Shown: positions 1 to 11,050 of the stretch, piece after piece
How positions within the stretch are numbered: the stretch's first letter is position 1
Layout: each line of letters opens with the position of its first letter
Assembly (NCBI RefSeq): GCF_004405125.1
Contig: NZ_SORX01000005.1
Location: 62,001-126,000, forward strand
Source of the DNA: Jeotgalibacillus salarius
Lineage (GTDB): Bacteria > Bacillota > Bacilli > Bacillales > Jeotgalibacillaceae
DNA length: 64,000 nucleotides
Direction: 5' to 3'
The notes under the pieces: generated by a model
Database searches by the model: none
Told to the model about the DNA's origin: nothing
Seen by the model: only the letters and a program-made list of their open reading frames with translations
Translations under genes and position numbers: made by a program

Positions 1-1
1 C

Positions 2-688
2 ACTGATCGAATTGATGATCAGAGATATAAAAACGGTGCAAAACTGATAAAAATTGACCATCATCCTAATGAAGATGCATACGGGGATCTCTTATGGGTT
101 GATACATCAGCAAGTTCAGCGAGTGAAATGATTTTTGAACTGTATCTTGAAGGCAAAGCAGAAGGACTCAAAATGTCAGATGCTGCTGCAAGACTGATTT
201 ATGCGGGTATCGTGGGTGACACCGGACGCTTTTTATATCCGAGTGCGACGCAAAAAACTTTTGATTACGCGGGAGAGCTGATCAAATATTCATTTGACCG
301 CAGTGAACTGTATAATTTTCTTTATGAGATGGAGGCACATGTGCTAAAGCTTCAGGGGTATGTGCTTCAGAACTTCCACATGTCACCAAATGGGGCAGCG
401 CATGTGAAGCTGACAAAAGAAAAACTTGCTGAATTCAATGCTGCACCTTCAGAAGCTTCTCTTCTTGTAAGCACGCTGGGAAGTGTTAAAGGAATTAAGG
501 CGTGGGTATTTTTTATTGAGGAAGAAAAAGAAATACGTGTACGCCTCCGTTCGAAAGGTCCAATCGTAAATGAATTAGCAAAACAATATAACGGTGGGGG
601 ACATCCGGTTGCAGCTGGCGCATCCATCCACCACTGGGAAGAAGCTGAACAGGTTATTCAAAAATTAGAGGCAATTTGTAATTCTTAG
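2..688 (+). CDS. nrnA: Bifunctional oligoribonuclease/pAp phosphatase NrnA (5'-truncated by window edge)
   Basis: This is the C-terminal 228 residues of a DHH/DHHA1 phosphoesterase of the NrnA (YtqI) family, which degrades nanoRNAs and dephosphorylates 3'-phosphoadenosine 5'-phosphate in the cytoplasm. The reading frame is open from base 2, so the start lies outside the window. The metal-binding DHHP signature is visible about 20 residues into the fragment, and the C-terminal DHHA1 substrate-binding domain carries the glycine-rich GGGHPVAAGA segment near residue 200. The full family is about 310 residues, so roughly 85 are missing. It stops 32 bases before dnaE, the same order as in Bacillus subtilis. 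Assignment is firm. Confidence 0.93.
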   Translation, partial: TDRIDDQRYKNGAKLIKIDHHPNEDAYGDLLWVDTSASSASEMIFELYLEGKAEGLKMSDAAARLIYAGIVGDTGRFLYPSATQKTFDYAGELIKYSFDRSELYNFLYEMEAHVLKLQGYVLQNFHMSPNGAAHVKLTKEKLAEFNAAPSEASLLVSTLGSVKGIKAWVFFIEEEKEIRVRLRSKGPIVNELAKQYNGGGHPVAAGASIHHWEEAEQVIQKLEAICNS

Positions 689-720
689 GTGTCTGAAAGC
701 ATGATGAAAGGAGAGAGAGG

Positions 721-3700
721 ATGGCTTTTACTCATTTGCATGTCACAAGTGCTTACAGTCTTCTGAGCAGTACTGTATCGATATCACAACTGATCGCACT
801 GGCGAAGCGTGAGAAGCTGTCTGCACTTGCTCTGACTGATCACAATACAATGTACGGTGTCATTCCTTTTTATAAAGCGTGTCAACAAGAAGGGATTAAG
901 CCGATTATCGGTTTGAAAGCTGATATCAGCGGAAATGATGAACAATCATTTCCGCTTGTTTTACTTGCAGAAACAGATGAAGGATATAAAAACTTAATCA
1001 AAATCTCCAGTGCGATCTCGACCACCGGACATTCTCTTCCTGAAAAGTGGCTTAAAGCCTACGCTGGCGGTTTAATTGCGATCACACCCGGTAGTGACGG
1101 GGAAATTGAAACATGTTTAATGAATGGTCACTCTGAAGAAGCAGCAGATCGTGCAAAACAACTCAGTGAAATGATGGGTGAGGATCAGTTTTACTTTGGT
1201 CTTTCCAACCACAGTCGTCAGGAAGACAATGAATGTATTCAATTGTTATCTGAACTGTCTTTGGAGACCGGTATACCCTTAGCTGCAACTTCAGAGGTGA
1301 GATACAGCGATCGTGAGGACAAAAGAGCTTATGAAGCAATGGCGGCTTTAAAAGAAGGGTTAACCGTTGATGAAGTTCAGCTGGATGGAGATTTTGATTT
1401 TCAGTCTCCTCGTGAAGTCGAGAATAAACTGTCGGATTATCCGGAAGCAGTTGAAAACACATATCAAATTGCATCACGCTGTCAGATAAATATTGATTTT
1501 TCCTCTTCTCATTTGCCGGTTTATCCTGTGCCGGACGAGGTCACGCAAAAAGAAGTGCTTGCACATTTATGTGAAGAAGGCTTGAAAAAGCGGGTAGGAC
1601 ACATCACACCTGAGTACCGGGAGCGGCTGCAATATGAATTAAGTGTGATTGATCAGATGGGGTTTAATGATTATTTTCTTATCATTTGGGATGTCATGAA
1701 GTTCGCGCGGGAGCAGCATATTCTCGCCGGGCCAGGGCGGGGCTCAGCAGCTGGATCACTGACCGCTTTTGCGCTTTATATTACGCATGTAGATCCGATT
1801 GAACACCGGTTACTTTTTGAAAGGTTTTTAAATCCGGAGCGTGTGACGCTTCCGGATATTGATCTAGACTTTCCCGACGATCGGCGTGATGAAGTGATTC
1901 AGTATACGGCTGAGAAATACAGCAGGAAAAAAGTAGCTCAGATTGCTACATTCGGAACATTATCCGCTAAAGCAGTCGCTAGGGATATGGCAAGAGTGTA
2001 TGGCATGAGCTCAGGGGAAATGGAGGTTATTTCAAAATCAATTCCTTCCCTGCATGGCATTACGCTAAAAGAAGCCTATCAGCAATCTCCCCAATTACAG
2101 CGCTTTGTCAATCAGTCAGAACGGTATAAAGAATGGTTTGCTACAGCGATGAAGCTTGAAGGGCTGCCAAGACATACATCAGTCCATGCTGCAGGTGTGA
2201 TTATCAGTGATGTTCCGCTCGCAGAAGTTGTACCTCTTCAAAAAGGAACGGAGTACGCACACATTACGCAGTGGCCTATGGGTGTGCTTGAAGAAATTGG
2301 GCTGCTGAAAATGGATTATCTCGGTCTTCGCAACCTTACCATTCTGAATAGAGTCATTCAGACAGTCAGACAATCGGATCCTCATTTTAAAATAGAAGAA
2401 ATTACGGATCATGACCAGGCAACTTTCAAACTGCTCGGAAAAGGCTGGACAAGCGGCATATTTCAGTTCGAAGCTGAAGGTGTAACAAAAGTACTGATGA
2501 CGCTCAAGCCATCAGAGTTTGAAGATCTTGTAGCCGTGAACGCATTAAATCGTCCTGGACCAATGGAGTTTATCCCACAATATATTAAAAGGAAATATGG
2601 ACAGGAACAGGTAACTTATATTCACGATGATCTTAAACCTGTCTTATCATCAACCTACGGCATCATTGTGTATCAGGAACAAATCATGGAAATTGCTTCA
2701 AAGTTTGCAGGGTTTTCTCTAGGACAGGCGGATGTGTTAAGAAGAGCTGTCAGTAAAAAGAAAAAAGATGATCTAGACAGAGAGAGAAAAAGATTTACTG
2801 ATGGTGCAGTTAACAAAGGCTACTCCATTCAGGCTGCGACTGAGTTATATGATCTGATCGTTCGGTTTGCTGACTATGGATTCAATAGAAGCCATGCAGT
2901 CGCATACAGTAAAATCGGTTATCAGCTTGCTTATTTAAAAGCACATCACCCAGTGGAGTTTATGTCCTCACTCATGACGACAGCTACAGGGAATGAAGAT
3001 AAAACAGCGCAATATATAAAAGAGTGCAAAAAGCTCTCTATTGAAGTATTACCACCGGATATTAATAAAAGCATGCGTTATTTCAAAGGTGAACACCAGT
3101 CGATCATATACAGCTTAAGTGCAGTAAAAGGCATAAGCAAAGCTGCTGCTGAAGAAATCATCAGTGTCAGAAAAGACCAGCCTTATCGTGATTTTTTTGA
3201 TTTGTGCAGCAGATTAAACCCTAAGCTTGTTAATCGCAAATTACTTGAGCCGCTCATTCTTTCAGGTGCGCTTGACTGCTTTGGACAGGATCGTTCGGTT
3301 CTGCTTGCTTCTATTGAAATTGCGATTGATCATGCGGGTCTTGTTCAGGGAGAAGGAAGCCTGTTTGAAGATCTCGATATAAAACCAAAACATGCAAAAG
3401 CAGCCCCTATGCCAGTCGATCAGAAATTGTCATACGAAAAAGAGGTTTTAGGCGTTTACTTATCTTCTCACCCGGTTTCTGTTTATCGTCAGTTGCTGAG
3501 TGAGGCAGGTGCTTTCAAAGCAGATGAAGCTTTGGCTGGTAAAAAAGGAATAATGGGTGCTTTTATAACTGACGTCAGGGTCATCAGAACAAAAAAAGGT
3601 GAAAATATGTGCTTTATTGCGTTAAGTGATGATTCGGGAGATATAGATGCAGTAGTATTTCCGGATGTATTCAGAAAGTTCTCCTCCGTTATTCAAAAAG

Positions 3701-4029
3701 GTATAACGGCAGTGTTCACCGGTAAAATAGAAGAAAGAAATGGCAAGCTTCAGTTTGTAGTTCAGCAGGCGGTTCCTGCCGACCAGTTCCATTCTGATCA
3801 AAAAATAAAAACGTTATTCCTGAGAATTCCTCAAACGATGGAACTGGAAGATTCTATTTCAATTATTTCAAGACATTGTGGTCAGTTTCCCGGTCATTCA
3901 CCTGTTGTGGTTTATGATGAAGAATCAAAAAATAAAATTAAATTGAATATCGATGGGGTAGAAGTTCAACATGAACTTCGTAACAGGCTGATTCAGCTGC
4001 TGGGAGAAGGAAATGTCGTCGAACAATAA
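721..4029 (+). CDS. dnaE: DNA polymerase III alpha subunit DnaE
   Basis: The 1102-residue protein is a C-family replicative polymerase of the DnaE type, which in Firmicutes extends RNA primers before PolC takes over. A PHP domain opens the protein (FTHLHVTSAYS near residue 3). The catalytic aspartates lie in PDIDLDF (D379 and D381) and in KMDYLGLR (D532). A helix-hairpin-helix region follows near residue 800 and an OB fold near residues 945-985. Length fits the Bacillus family (about 1115). The ATG at 721 follows AAAGGAGAGAGAGG. It lacks the exonuclease domain seen in PolC. No obvious terminator follows before the malic enzyme promoter. Confidence 0.97.
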   Translation: MAFTHLHVTSAYSLLSSTVSISQLIALAKREKLSALALTDHNTMYGVIPFYKACQQEGIKPIIGLKADISGNDEQSFPLVLLAETDEGYKNLIKISSAISTTGHSLPEKWLKAYAGGLIAITPGSDGEIETCLMNGHSEEAADRAKQLSEMMGEDQFYFGLSNHSRQEDNECIQLLSELSLETGIPLAATSEVRYSDREDKRAYEAMAALKEGLTVDEVQLDGDFDFQSPREVENKLSDYPEAVENTYQIASRCQINIDFSSSHLPVYPVPDEVTQKEVLAHLCEEGLKKRVGHITPEYRERLQYELSVIDQMGFNDYFLIIWDVMKFAREQHILAGPGRGSAAGSLTAFALYITHVDPIEHRLLFERFLNPERVTLPDIDLDFPDDRRDEVIQYTAEKYSRKKVAQIATFGTLSAKAVARDMARVYGMSSGEMEVISKSIPSLHGITLKEAYQQSPQLQRFVNQSERYKEWFATAMKLEGLPRHTSVHAAGVIISDVPLAEVVPLQKGTEYAHITQWPMGVLEEIGLLKMDYLGLRNLTILNRVIQTVRQSDPHFKIEEITDHDQATFKLLGKGWTSGIFQFEAEGVTKVLMTLKPSEFEDLVAVNALNRPGPMEFIPQYIKRKYGQEQVTYIHDDLKPVLSSTYGIIVYQEQIMEIASKFAGFSLGQADVLRRAVSKKKKDDLDRERKRFTDGAVNKGYSIQAATELYDLIVRFADYGFNRSHAVAYSKIGYQLAYLKAHHPVEFMSSLMTTATGNEDKTAQYIKECKKLSIEVLPPDINKSMRYFKGEHQSIIYSLSAVKGISKAAAEEIISVRKDQPYRDFFDLCSRLNPKLVNRKLLEPLILSGALDCFGQDRSVLLASIEIAIDHAGLVQGEGSLFEDLDIKPKHAKAAPMPVDQKLSYEKEVLGVYLSSHPVSVYRQLLSEAGAFKADEALAGKKGIMGAFITDVRVIRTKKGENMCFIALSDDSGDIDAVVFPDVFRKFSSVIQKGITAVFTGKIEERNGKLQFVVQQAVPADQFHSDQKIKTLFLRIPQTMELEDSISIISRHCGQFPGHSPVVVYDEESKNKIKLNIDGVEVQHELRNRLIQLLGEGNVVEQ

Positions 4030-4030
4030 A

Positions 4031-4060
4031 TTGCAAATGTAGAATTGTTTTTGTTATAGT
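4031..4060 (+). promoter_or_regulatory. Predicted sigma-A promoter of the malic enzyme operon
   Basis: A -35-like TTGCAA at 4031-4036 and a -10-like TATAGT at 4055-4060 are separated by 18 bases. The pair lies directly after the dnaE stop codon and 66 bases before the ytsJ start. Spacing is acceptable but not ideal, and this is a sequence reading only. Confidence 0.5.
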
Positions 4061-4071
4061 GAATAAGAATG

Positions 4072-4082
4072 TGGTCTGACCA
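4072..4082. promoter_or_regulatory. Candidate GntR/FadR-type operator before ytsJ
   Basis: TGGTCTGACCA is a perfect 5-bp inverted repeat around one base. It sits just downstream of the predicted ytsJ promoter, near the expected transcript start. The FadR subfamily of GntR regulators typically binds TGGT-NNN-ACCA palindromes (known from PdhR, LldR and E. coli FadR). A FadR-subfamily regulator is encoded two genes further at 5358-5981, so this is its most likely target, implying autoregulation of the ytsJ-gntR-accDA operon. The link is inferred. Confidence 0.55.
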
Positions 4083-4126
4083 ATTGTTAAATAAAGGGGT
4101 AACCCATAAAATAGGAGTGAAGTTCG

Positions 4127-5365
4127 TTGTCCTTACGAGATGAAGCACTACATATGCACAGAGTGAATCAGGGGAAACTGGAAACAAAATCTAAAGTGGC
4201 AGTGAGAAATGCTGAGGAACTAAGCCTTGCTTATTCACCTGGAGTGGCAGAACCCTGTAAAGAGATCTATGACAAACCTGAAACGGTCTATGATTATACA
4301 ATGAAGGGAAACATGGTAGCCGTTGTATCGGATGGAACAGCGGTACTTGGCCTTGGGAACATTGGTCCTGAAGCGTCACTTCCTGTTATGGAAGGAAAAG
4401 CTGTACTATTTAAAAGTTTCGCAGGTGTAGATGCTTTCCCAATCTGTCTGAATACGACTGAGATTGATAAAATCGTAGAGACTGTAAAACTAATGGAGCC
4501 TACTTTCGGAGGCGTTAATCTGGAAGATATCGCAGCACCCAGATGTTTCGAAATTGAAGAGCGATTAAAGAAAGAAACAAATATACCAATTTTCCATGAT
4601 GATCAGCACGGTACTGCGATTGTGACAGTCGCAGGATTAGTCAATGCGCTGAAGATTACAAACAAAGAATTTTCTTCTATCAGAGTTGTGATGAACGGAG
4701 CAGGGGCTGCCGGAATTGCAATCATTAAACTTTTATATAGCTATGGTGTAAGAGATATCATTATGTGTGATTCTAAGGGTGCGATCTATGAAGGACGACC
4801 GTATGGTATGAATGAGGTCAAGCACAACGTGGCTAAGATCACTAATAGGGAGCGGCTTGAAGGTTCACTTTCAGATGTGATTGAAGGTGCAGATGTATTC
4901 ATCGGAGTATCTGTTGCGGGTGCGCTGACAGAAGAAATGGTTCAAAAAATGAACGACGATTCTATCATCTTTGCAATGGCGAATCCCGTCCCTGAAATAA
5001 TGCCTGCGCTGGCAAAAGCGAATGGTGCCAGAGTGGTGGGTACAGGACGTTCTGATTTTCCGAATCAGGTTAACAATGTGCTCGCTTTCCCTGGAATATT
5101 CAGAGGCGCATTAGATGTAAGAGCAACACATATTAATGAAAAAATGAAGATTGCTGCGGTTGAAGCAATTGCATCATTAATTTCAGAAGATGAACTGAAT
5201 GAAGATTACGTTATTCCTGCTCCATTCGATGCAAGAGTTGCACCAGCTGTGGCATCCCGTGTTGCAAACGCTGCGATGGAAACAGGTGTTGCCAGAATTA
5301 AAGTGGACCCTGAAGAAGTCAGAGAAAAAACTGCTCGCTTATCTCAGATTGGGAAAAGTGAGTGA
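4127..5365 (+). CDS. ytsJ: NADP-dependent malic enzyme
   Basis: This 412-residue protein converts malate to pyruvate plus CO2 with reduction of NADP, and closely resembles B. subtilis YtsJ. Visible landmarks are the substrate segment LAYSPGVAEPC near residue 35, FHDDQHGTA near residue 157 (metal-binding Asp pair), and the Rossmann dinucleotide loop NGAGAAGIAI near residue 193. The start is TTG at 4127, chosen because AGGAG at 4113-4117 is 9 bases upstream and the N-terminus (SLRDEAL) matches the family. The downstream regulator begins inside its last codons. Together with accD-accA it could feed NADPH and precursors into fatty acid synthesis. Confidence 0.95.
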   Translation: MSLRDEALHMHRVNQGKLETKSKVAVRNAEELSLAYSPGVAEPCKEIYDKPETVYDYTMKGNMVAVVSDGTAVLGLGNIGPEASLPVMEGKAVLFKSFAGVDAFPICLNTTEIDKIVETVKLMEPTFGGVNLEDIAAPRCFEIEERLKKETNIPIFHDDQHGTAIVTVAGLVNALKITNKEFSSIRVVMNGAGAAGIAIIKLLYSYGVRDIIMCDSKGAIYEGRPYGMNEVKHNVAKITNRERLEGSLSDVIEGADVFIGVSVAGALTEEMVQKMNDDSIIFAMANPVPEIMPALAKANGARVVGTGRSDFPNQVNNVLAFPGIFRGALDVRATHINEKMKIAAVEAIASLISEDELNEDYVIPAPFDARVAPAVASRVANAAMETGVARIKVDPEEVREKTARLSQIGKSE

Positions 5366-5981
5366 GAGGCATTTGAAAGAACACAAAAGGTATATATCTG
5401 TTGTCCATCAAATCAGGGATATGATTCAACTGGATCGTCTTTCAGCTGGCAGCAGAATCCCTTCAGAGCGTGAACTGTCGGAACGATTCGGCGTTGCACG
5501 CTCTTCTGTGCGAGAAGCGTTAAGAGCACTCGAGCTGCTGGGGCTAATTGAGACAAGAAGAGGAGAAGGTACCTTTCTCAGGGATTTCAGGGACCATCAC
5601 CTGATCGATCTGCTTGGTATGTTTATATTGCAGGATGGCCGTGCAATCAGTGATGTAGCAGAAGTGAAGAGCTGGATTGAGGCGGATTCAATTCGCCGGC
5701 TGATGTCGCTGACAAATAAAGAGATGTTACATGTGTATGAGCACATATCAGCAAAATATAATAAATCTGAACTCCAGACATTTTCACATTTTAAAAAAGA
5801 AATAGTTGAAGCTGGAGGCAACCAGCTCTATGTCAAGATCTGGCTGGTGCTAAATGATTTTTATTATGCAGATAGTCAGGATACTGTTGCCTTAACACAT
5901 GAAAAAATATCCGATTTTTATCATTATTTGCAATCTGAAGATACTGACAGCTTACTGAATCTGCTGAATGAACAAGCATAA
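5358..5981 (+). CDS. GntR-family (FadR subfamily) transcriptional regulator
   Basis: The 207-residue protein has an N-terminal winged helix typical of GntR regulators ([20 protein letters not shown], then [20 protein letters not shown], residues about 20-75). A mostly helical C-terminal ligand-binding region (FCD-like) follows, shorter and less typical than usual. The start is uncertain: GTG at 5358 overlaps ytsJ by 8 bases with only a weak GGGAAAA upstream, while TTG at 5373 has AGAGG too close. Its stop overlaps the spacer before accD. Position between malic enzyme and acetyl-CoA carboxylase suggests control of this operon, probably through the TGGTCTGACCA palindrome at 4072. Ligand unknown. 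Confidence 0.85.
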   Translation: MSERHLKEHKRYISVVHQIRDMIQLDRLSAGSRIPSERELSERFGVARSSVREALRALELLGLIETRRGEGTFLRDFRDHHLIDLLGMFILQDGRAISDVAEVKSWIEADSIRRLMSLTNKEMLHVYEHISAKYNKSELQTFSHFKKEIVEAGGNQLYVKIWLVLNDFYYADSQDTVALTHEKISDFYHYLQSEDTDSLLNLLNEQA

Positions 5982-6003
5982 AACAACAAGGGAGGACGAC
6001 AGG

Positions 6004-6864
6004 TTGCTGAAGGATATATTTGCAAAAAAGAAAAAATATGCAACAATTCCATCCGAGCATGATAAAAACGATGTGCCGGAAGGGATATTGACGAAATGTC
6101 CTAAATGTAAAAAGATTATTTACACAAAAGAAATATATAAAAATCATAAAGTCTGTCTGCAGTGCGGATATCATCATTCAATGAATGCTGCAGAAAGAAT
6201 TGAATGTCTCGCAGATGAGGGTTCTTTTCAGGAATTTAACCAGCATCTGACTTCTGAAAATCCACTGGGATTTCCTGATTACCTGGAGAAGCTTGAAAAG
6301 GACAAAAAGAAAACGGGATTAAATGAAGCGGTAGTTACAGGTGTATGTACAATCGATGGACATAAAACGGTGTTAACGATCATGGATTCAACATTCAGAA
6401 TGGGCAGTATGGGTTCTGTAGTTGGTGAAAAAATCGCAGATGCAGTTCGGGTTGCTGAAGATCAAAACCTGCCATTCATCATTTTCACAGCAAGTGGAGG
6501 CGCACGTATGCAGGAAGGTGTGCTGTCTCTCATGCAAATGGCAAAAACCAGTATTGCTCTTAAGCGCTTCAGTGATAAAGGCGGTTTAATTGTGTCGGTC
6601 ATGACTCATCCGACTACCGGTGGGGTTTCGGCAAGCTTTGCATCACTTGGAGATTATAATTTCGCAGAGCCTGGCGCATTAATCGGGTTCGCTGGCAGAC
6701 GGATTATAGAACAGACGATTAGAGAGAAACTGCCTGAAGATTTTCAAACCGCAGAGTTTTTAATGGAACATGGCCAGCTTGATCAGGTGATCTCCCGTCT
6801 CGACATGAAGCAAAAATTAAGTGTGCTTCTTTCAATGCATGAAAAAGGGGGAGAATCATGGTAA
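6004..6864 (+). CDS. accD: Acetyl-CoA carboxylase carboxyltransferase subunit beta
   Basis: AccD is half of the carboxyltransferase that moves CO2 from carboxybiotin to acetyl-CoA, giving malonyl-CoA for fatty acid synthesis. The zinc ribbon is intact (C32, C35, C51, C54), followed by the crotonase-fold core with [12 protein letters not shown] and [18 protein letters not shown] start at TTG 6004: GGAGG at 5991-5995 is 8 bases upstream and the resulting MLKDIF N-terminus matches the family. An upstream in-frame ATG at 5968 lacks such a site and overlaps the regulator gene. The gene is 286 residues and overlaps accA by 7 bases, so the two subunits are probably translationally coupled. Confidence 0.95.
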   Translation: MLKDIFAKKKKYATIPSEHDKNDVPEGILTKCPKCKKIIYTKEIYKNHKVCLQCGYHHSMNAAERIECLADEGSFQEFNQHLTSENPLGFPDYLEKLEKDKKKTGLNEAVVTGVCTIDGHKTVLTIMDSTFRMGSMGSVVGEKIADAVRVAEDQNLPFIIFTASGGARMQEGVLSLMQMAKTSIALKRFSDKGGLIVSVMTHPTTGGVSASFASLGDYNFAEPGALIGFAGRRIIEQTIREKLPEDFQTAEFLMEHGQLDQVISRLDMKQKLSVLLSMHEKGGESW

Positions 6865-7820
6865 ATGAATTAGAGTTTGAAAAGCCGTTGAATCAATTGA
6901 GAGAAAAAATCAACGAACTAAAAGCTTTTACAACTGATTCAGAAGTTGATTTAAGTGAGGAAATTGCAAAGCTTGAAGAGCGTCTTACACGTCTGGAAGA
7001 AGACATCTATTCCTCTATAAAACCCTGGGATCGCGTTCAACTGGCCCGTCATCCCGAGCGGCCGACAGCATTGGAGTACATAGAAGAGCTGTTTGAAGAT
7101 TTTATGGAAATGCATGGAGACCGTTTATATGGTGATGATCATGCAATTGTTGGCGGAATCGCGAGGTATAAAGGGAAGGCAGTCACAGTGATTGGCCACC
7201 AGAGAGGGAAAGACACGAAGGAAAATATTAAGCGGAACTTCGGAATGCCTCATCCTGAAGGATATAGAAAAGCACTTCGACTGATGAAACAGGCTGAAAA
7301 GTTTAAGCGCCCTATTATATGTTTTATTGATACAAAAGGCGCTTATCCTGGTAAAGCTGCTGAAGAACGCGGACAAAGTGAGGCAATTGCGCGTAATTTG
7401 TTCGAAATGGCAGGTCTGACTGTACCGGTTATTTGTATCGTGATCGGTGAAGGTGGAAGCGGTGGTGCACTGGCACTCGGCGTTGGGAACCATCTTCACA
7501 TGCTTGAAAATTCCACTTACTCAGTGATTTCTCCTGAAGGGGCTGCGTCAATTCTATGGAAAGATGCCAGCCTTGCAAAACAGGCAGCAGAATCAATGAA
7601 AATTACAGCACCAGACCTGAAAGGAATGGGAATTATTGATGAAATTATTCCTGAAGTAAGAGGTGGTGCACATAGAGATATAAAAACACAGGCGAAAGCA
7701 ATTGATCAGGTTCTATTGCGATCTCTGAAAGAGTTATCAAAAATGGATGAACAATCACTAGTTGCGCAACGATATGACAAGTTTCAATCAATCGGTGAAT
7801 TTACTAAAGAAACAGTGTAA
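6858..7820 (+). CDS. accA: Acetyl-CoA carboxylase carboxyltransferase subunit alpha
   Basis: The 320-residue protein is the alpha carboxyltransferase subunit that pairs with AccD. Recognisable segments are the N-terminal helical region ([14 protein letters not shown]), [20 protein letters not shown], and the oxyanion-hole/CoA-binding stretch [14 protein letters not shown] near residue 200. Length agrees with the family (about 325). The start ATG at 6858 follows GGGGGAGAATC and overlaps the accD stop. A strong terminator follows at once, so accA closes the ytsJ operon. Confidence 0.96.
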   Translation: MVNELEFEKPLNQLREKINELKAFTTDSEVDLSEEIAKLEERLTRLEEDIYSSIKPWDRVQLARHPERPTALEYIEELFEDFMEMHGDRLYGDDHAIVGGIARYKGKAVTVIGHQRGKDTKENIKRNFGMPHPEGYRKALRLMKQAEKFKRPIICFIDTKGAYPGKAAEERGQSEAIARNLFEMAGLTVPVICIVIGEGGSGGALALGVGNHLHMLENSTYSVISPEGAASILWKDASLAKQAAESMKITAPDLKGMGIIDEIIPEVRGGAHRDIKTQAKAIDQVLLRSLKELSKMDEQSLVAQRYDKFQSIGEFTKETV

Positions 7821-7828
7821 CTCACTTG

Positions 7829-7859
7829 CCTTTTCAGAACATTTCTGAAAAGGTTTTTT
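7829..7859 (+). terminator. Terminator after accA
   Basis: The arms CCTTTTCAGAA (7829-7839) and TTCTGAAAAGG (7843-7853) form an 11-bp perfect stem with a 3-base loop followed by TTTTTT. Confidence 0.93.
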
Positions 7860-7885
7860 CTTTAGTGAAATGTGTAAACAATAAA

Positions 7886-7951
7886 TGAAAGCGATCAAAA
7901 AGTTATTTTGTGTCTAAAATGTGTATGTGATTCGAAATTAAAACGTTTTCA
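7886..7951. promoter_or_regulatory. Two CcpA cre-like sites upstream of pfkA
   Basis: The roughly 260 bases before pfkA hold two sites, each matching the cre consensus TGWAANCGNTNWCA at 13 of 14 positions: TGAAAGCGATCAAA at 7886-7899 (+) and TGAAAACGTTTTAA on the minus strand of 7938-7951. Their starts are 52 bases apart, close to five helical turns. A weak promoter (TTGAGA at 7996, TATTTT at 8019, 17-base spacer) lies downstream. CcpA control of glycolytic genes is known in Gram-positives; here it is only inferred. Confidence 0.4.
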
Positions 7952-8086
7952 TTTTTGCGATTATCAGAAGTTTGTCAGGGATAAAAGACTTTTGATTGAG
8001 AACAAAGCGTCTTCATGTTATTTTTAAAAGGATGAAAACGAACTTGTACATCCAACTTCGGAACACTATTTCTGTGAAATAGTTAA

Positions 8087-9079
<993 letters not shown>

Positions 9080-9187
9080 CTTCATCATGTTTTAAAAACA
9101 AAGTTTGATGAAATTGATGAATTTGCAGATTTAACACGATTTGCATGAATTAAAAACTATTTTTAATAGATTTTCAGGAGGTTTAAC

Positions 9188-10948
9188 ATGAGGAAAACTA
9201 AGATTGTATGTACGATTGGACCGGCAAGTGAAAGCATTGAAAAACTGACTCAGCTTATGGAATCGGGGATGAACGTAGCCCGACTGAACTTCTCACACGG
9301 GGACTTTGAAGAGCACGGCGCACGAATTAAAAACATTCGTGAAGCAGCTGCAAAGTTAGGTAAAAATGTTGGGATTCTTTTAGATACAAAAGGTCCGGAA
9401 ATTCGGACAAACACGATGGAAAACGGGGCAATTGAACTTGAAGCAGGTAACGAAATCACCGTTTCGATGGAAGAAGTAGTAGGGACGACTGAAAAGTTTT
9501 CTATTACTTACAGCGATCTTGTGAATGATGTCGATACAGGCTCTAAAATTCTGCTTGATGATGGATTGATCGGACTTGAAGTGCTGTCTGTTGATAAAGG
9601 CGCAGGTGAAATCAAAACAAAAATTCTTAACACAGGTACACTGAAAAATAAAAAAGGCGTAAACGTTCCTGGTGTATCAGTAAACCTTCCCGGGATTACT
9701 GATAAAGATGCGAAAGACATTCTTTTCGGTATTGAGCAGGGCGTAGACTTTATTGCTGCATCATTTGTAAGACGATCTTCTGACGTAATGGATATCCGTG
9801 AACTACTCGAGAAAAACGGATCACCGAAAATCAACATTATTCCTAAGATTGAAAACCAGGAAGGCGTCGATAACATTGATGAGATTCTTCAAGTATCTGA
9901 CGGCCTGATGGTTGCCCGTGGTGACCTTGGTGTTGAGATTCCTGCTGAAGAAGTACCATTAGTACAAAAACAGCTGATCCGTAAATGTAATGCTGTAGGT
10001 AAGCCGGTTATTACAGCGACACAAATGCTTGATTCCATGCAGCGCAATCCACGCCCAACGCGTGCTGAAGCATCTGACGTAGCAAACGCAATCTTTGATG
10101 GCACAGATGCAATCATGCTATCCGGTGAAACAGCTGCGGGAGATTATCCTGTAGAATCAGTTCAGACAATGAATAACATTGCTTCAAGAGCTGAAGAGGC
10201 GCTGGATTATAAAGCGATTCTTTCTAAACGCAGTAAAGGTTTTGAGCGTAACATGACGGATGCGATCGGTCAGGCAGTTGCTCACACTGCTTTAAATCTT
10301 GAAGTGAACGCAATTATTGCACCTACTGAAAGTGGACACACTGCAAAAATGATTTCGAAGTATCGCCCGGAAGCAACAATTGTAGCCGTTACATCGGACT
10401 CTTCAGTTTCCAGACGTCTTGCACTTGTATGGGGTGTATACCCTCAGGTTGGGGTTAAAACAGAAACAACAGATGAAATGCTTGATATGGCAGTGACTGA
10501 AAGCTTAAACAGCGGCTGTGTCAGCCACGGCGACCTGGTAGTGATTACTGCAGGCGTTCCAGTTGGTGAATCAGGTACAACGAATCTGATGAAGATTCAT
10601 ATTGTTGGTGACGTTCTTGCAAAAGGTCAGGGAATTGGCCGTAAGTCAGGGTTCGGAAAAGTGGTTACAGCTTCGAATGCGAAAGATGCATTAGAAAAAG
10701 TAACAGAAGGGTCAATTCTGGTTACAATCGGTACTGATAAGGAAATGATGCCTGCAATCGAAAAGTGTTCAGCACTAATCGTTGAAGAAGGCGGATTGAC
10801 AAGTCATGCTGCAGTAGTTGGTTTGAATCTGGGCCTTCCTGTAATTGTTGGAGTGGACAATGCAGTAGCTACATTCACTGATGGTCAGGAAGTAACAGTT
10901 GATGCAGAACGTGGCGTAGTCTACAACGGACACGCGAGCGTACTATAA
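9188..10948 (+). CDS. pyk: Pyruvate kinase (with C-terminal PEP-utiliser mobile domain)
   Basis: The 586-residue enzyme makes pyruvate and ATP from phosphoenolpyruvate. The N-terminal TIM barrel shows [13 protein letters not shown], the substrate loop LNFSHGD, and the catalytic lysine in [11 protein letters not shown] near residue 220. After the usual allosteric domain there is an extra region of about 110 residues ending in [21 protein letters not shown]. It resembles the phosphohistidine domain of PEP synthase and PPDK and is characteristic of Bacillus and Geobacillus pyruvate kinases. AGGAGGTTTAAC precedes the ATG. It is cotranscribed with pfkA by position and closed by a terminator. Confidence 0.97.
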   Translation: MRKTKIVCTIGPASESIEKLTQLMESGMNVARLNFSHGDFEEHGARIKNIREAAAKLGKNVGILLDTKGPEIRTNTMENGAIELEAGNEITVSMEEVVGTTEKFSITYSDLVNDVDTGSKILLDDGLIGLEVLSVDKGAGEIKTKILNTGTLKNKKGVNVPGVSVNLPGITDKDAKDILFGIEQGVDFIAASFVRRSSDVMDIRELLEKNGSPKINIIPKIENQEGVDNIDEILQVSDGLMVARGDLGVEIPAEEVPLVQKQLIRKCNAVGKPVITATQMLDSMQRNPRPTRAEASDVANAIFDGTDAIMLSGETAAGDYPVESVQTMNNIASRAEEALDYKAILSKRSKGFERNMTDAIGQAVAHTALNLEVNAIIAPTESGHTAKMISKYRPEATIVAVTSDSSVSRRLALVWGVYPQVGVKTETTDEMLDMAVTESLNSGCVSHGDLVVITAGVPVGESGTTNLMKIHIVGDVLAKGQGIGRKSGFGKVVTASNAKDALEKVTEGSILVTIGTDKEMMPAIEKCSALIVEEGGLTSHAAVVGLNLGLPVIVGVDNAVATFTDGQEVTVDAERGVVYNGHASVL

Positions 10949-10958
10949 ATAATTCAAA

Positions 10959-10990
10959 ACCTGAACGGATTCTTCCGTTCAGGTTTTTTT
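10959..10990 (+). terminator. Terminator after pyk
   Basis: The stem ACCTGAACGG / CCGTTCAGGT (10 bp) with a 6-base loop is followed by seven T residues. Confidence 0.94.
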
Positions 10991-11050
10991 AAAAAGCTGC
11001 TGCTTATGGTAAAATTAAATTAGCGTGTAATGTGAAAGGAGAAATTCCTT

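Noticed and set aside
7125-7499. Minus-strand reading frame of 124 codons opposite accA
   Set aside because: It is a shadow frame of a well-supported gene, without a ribosome-binding site or recognisable protein.
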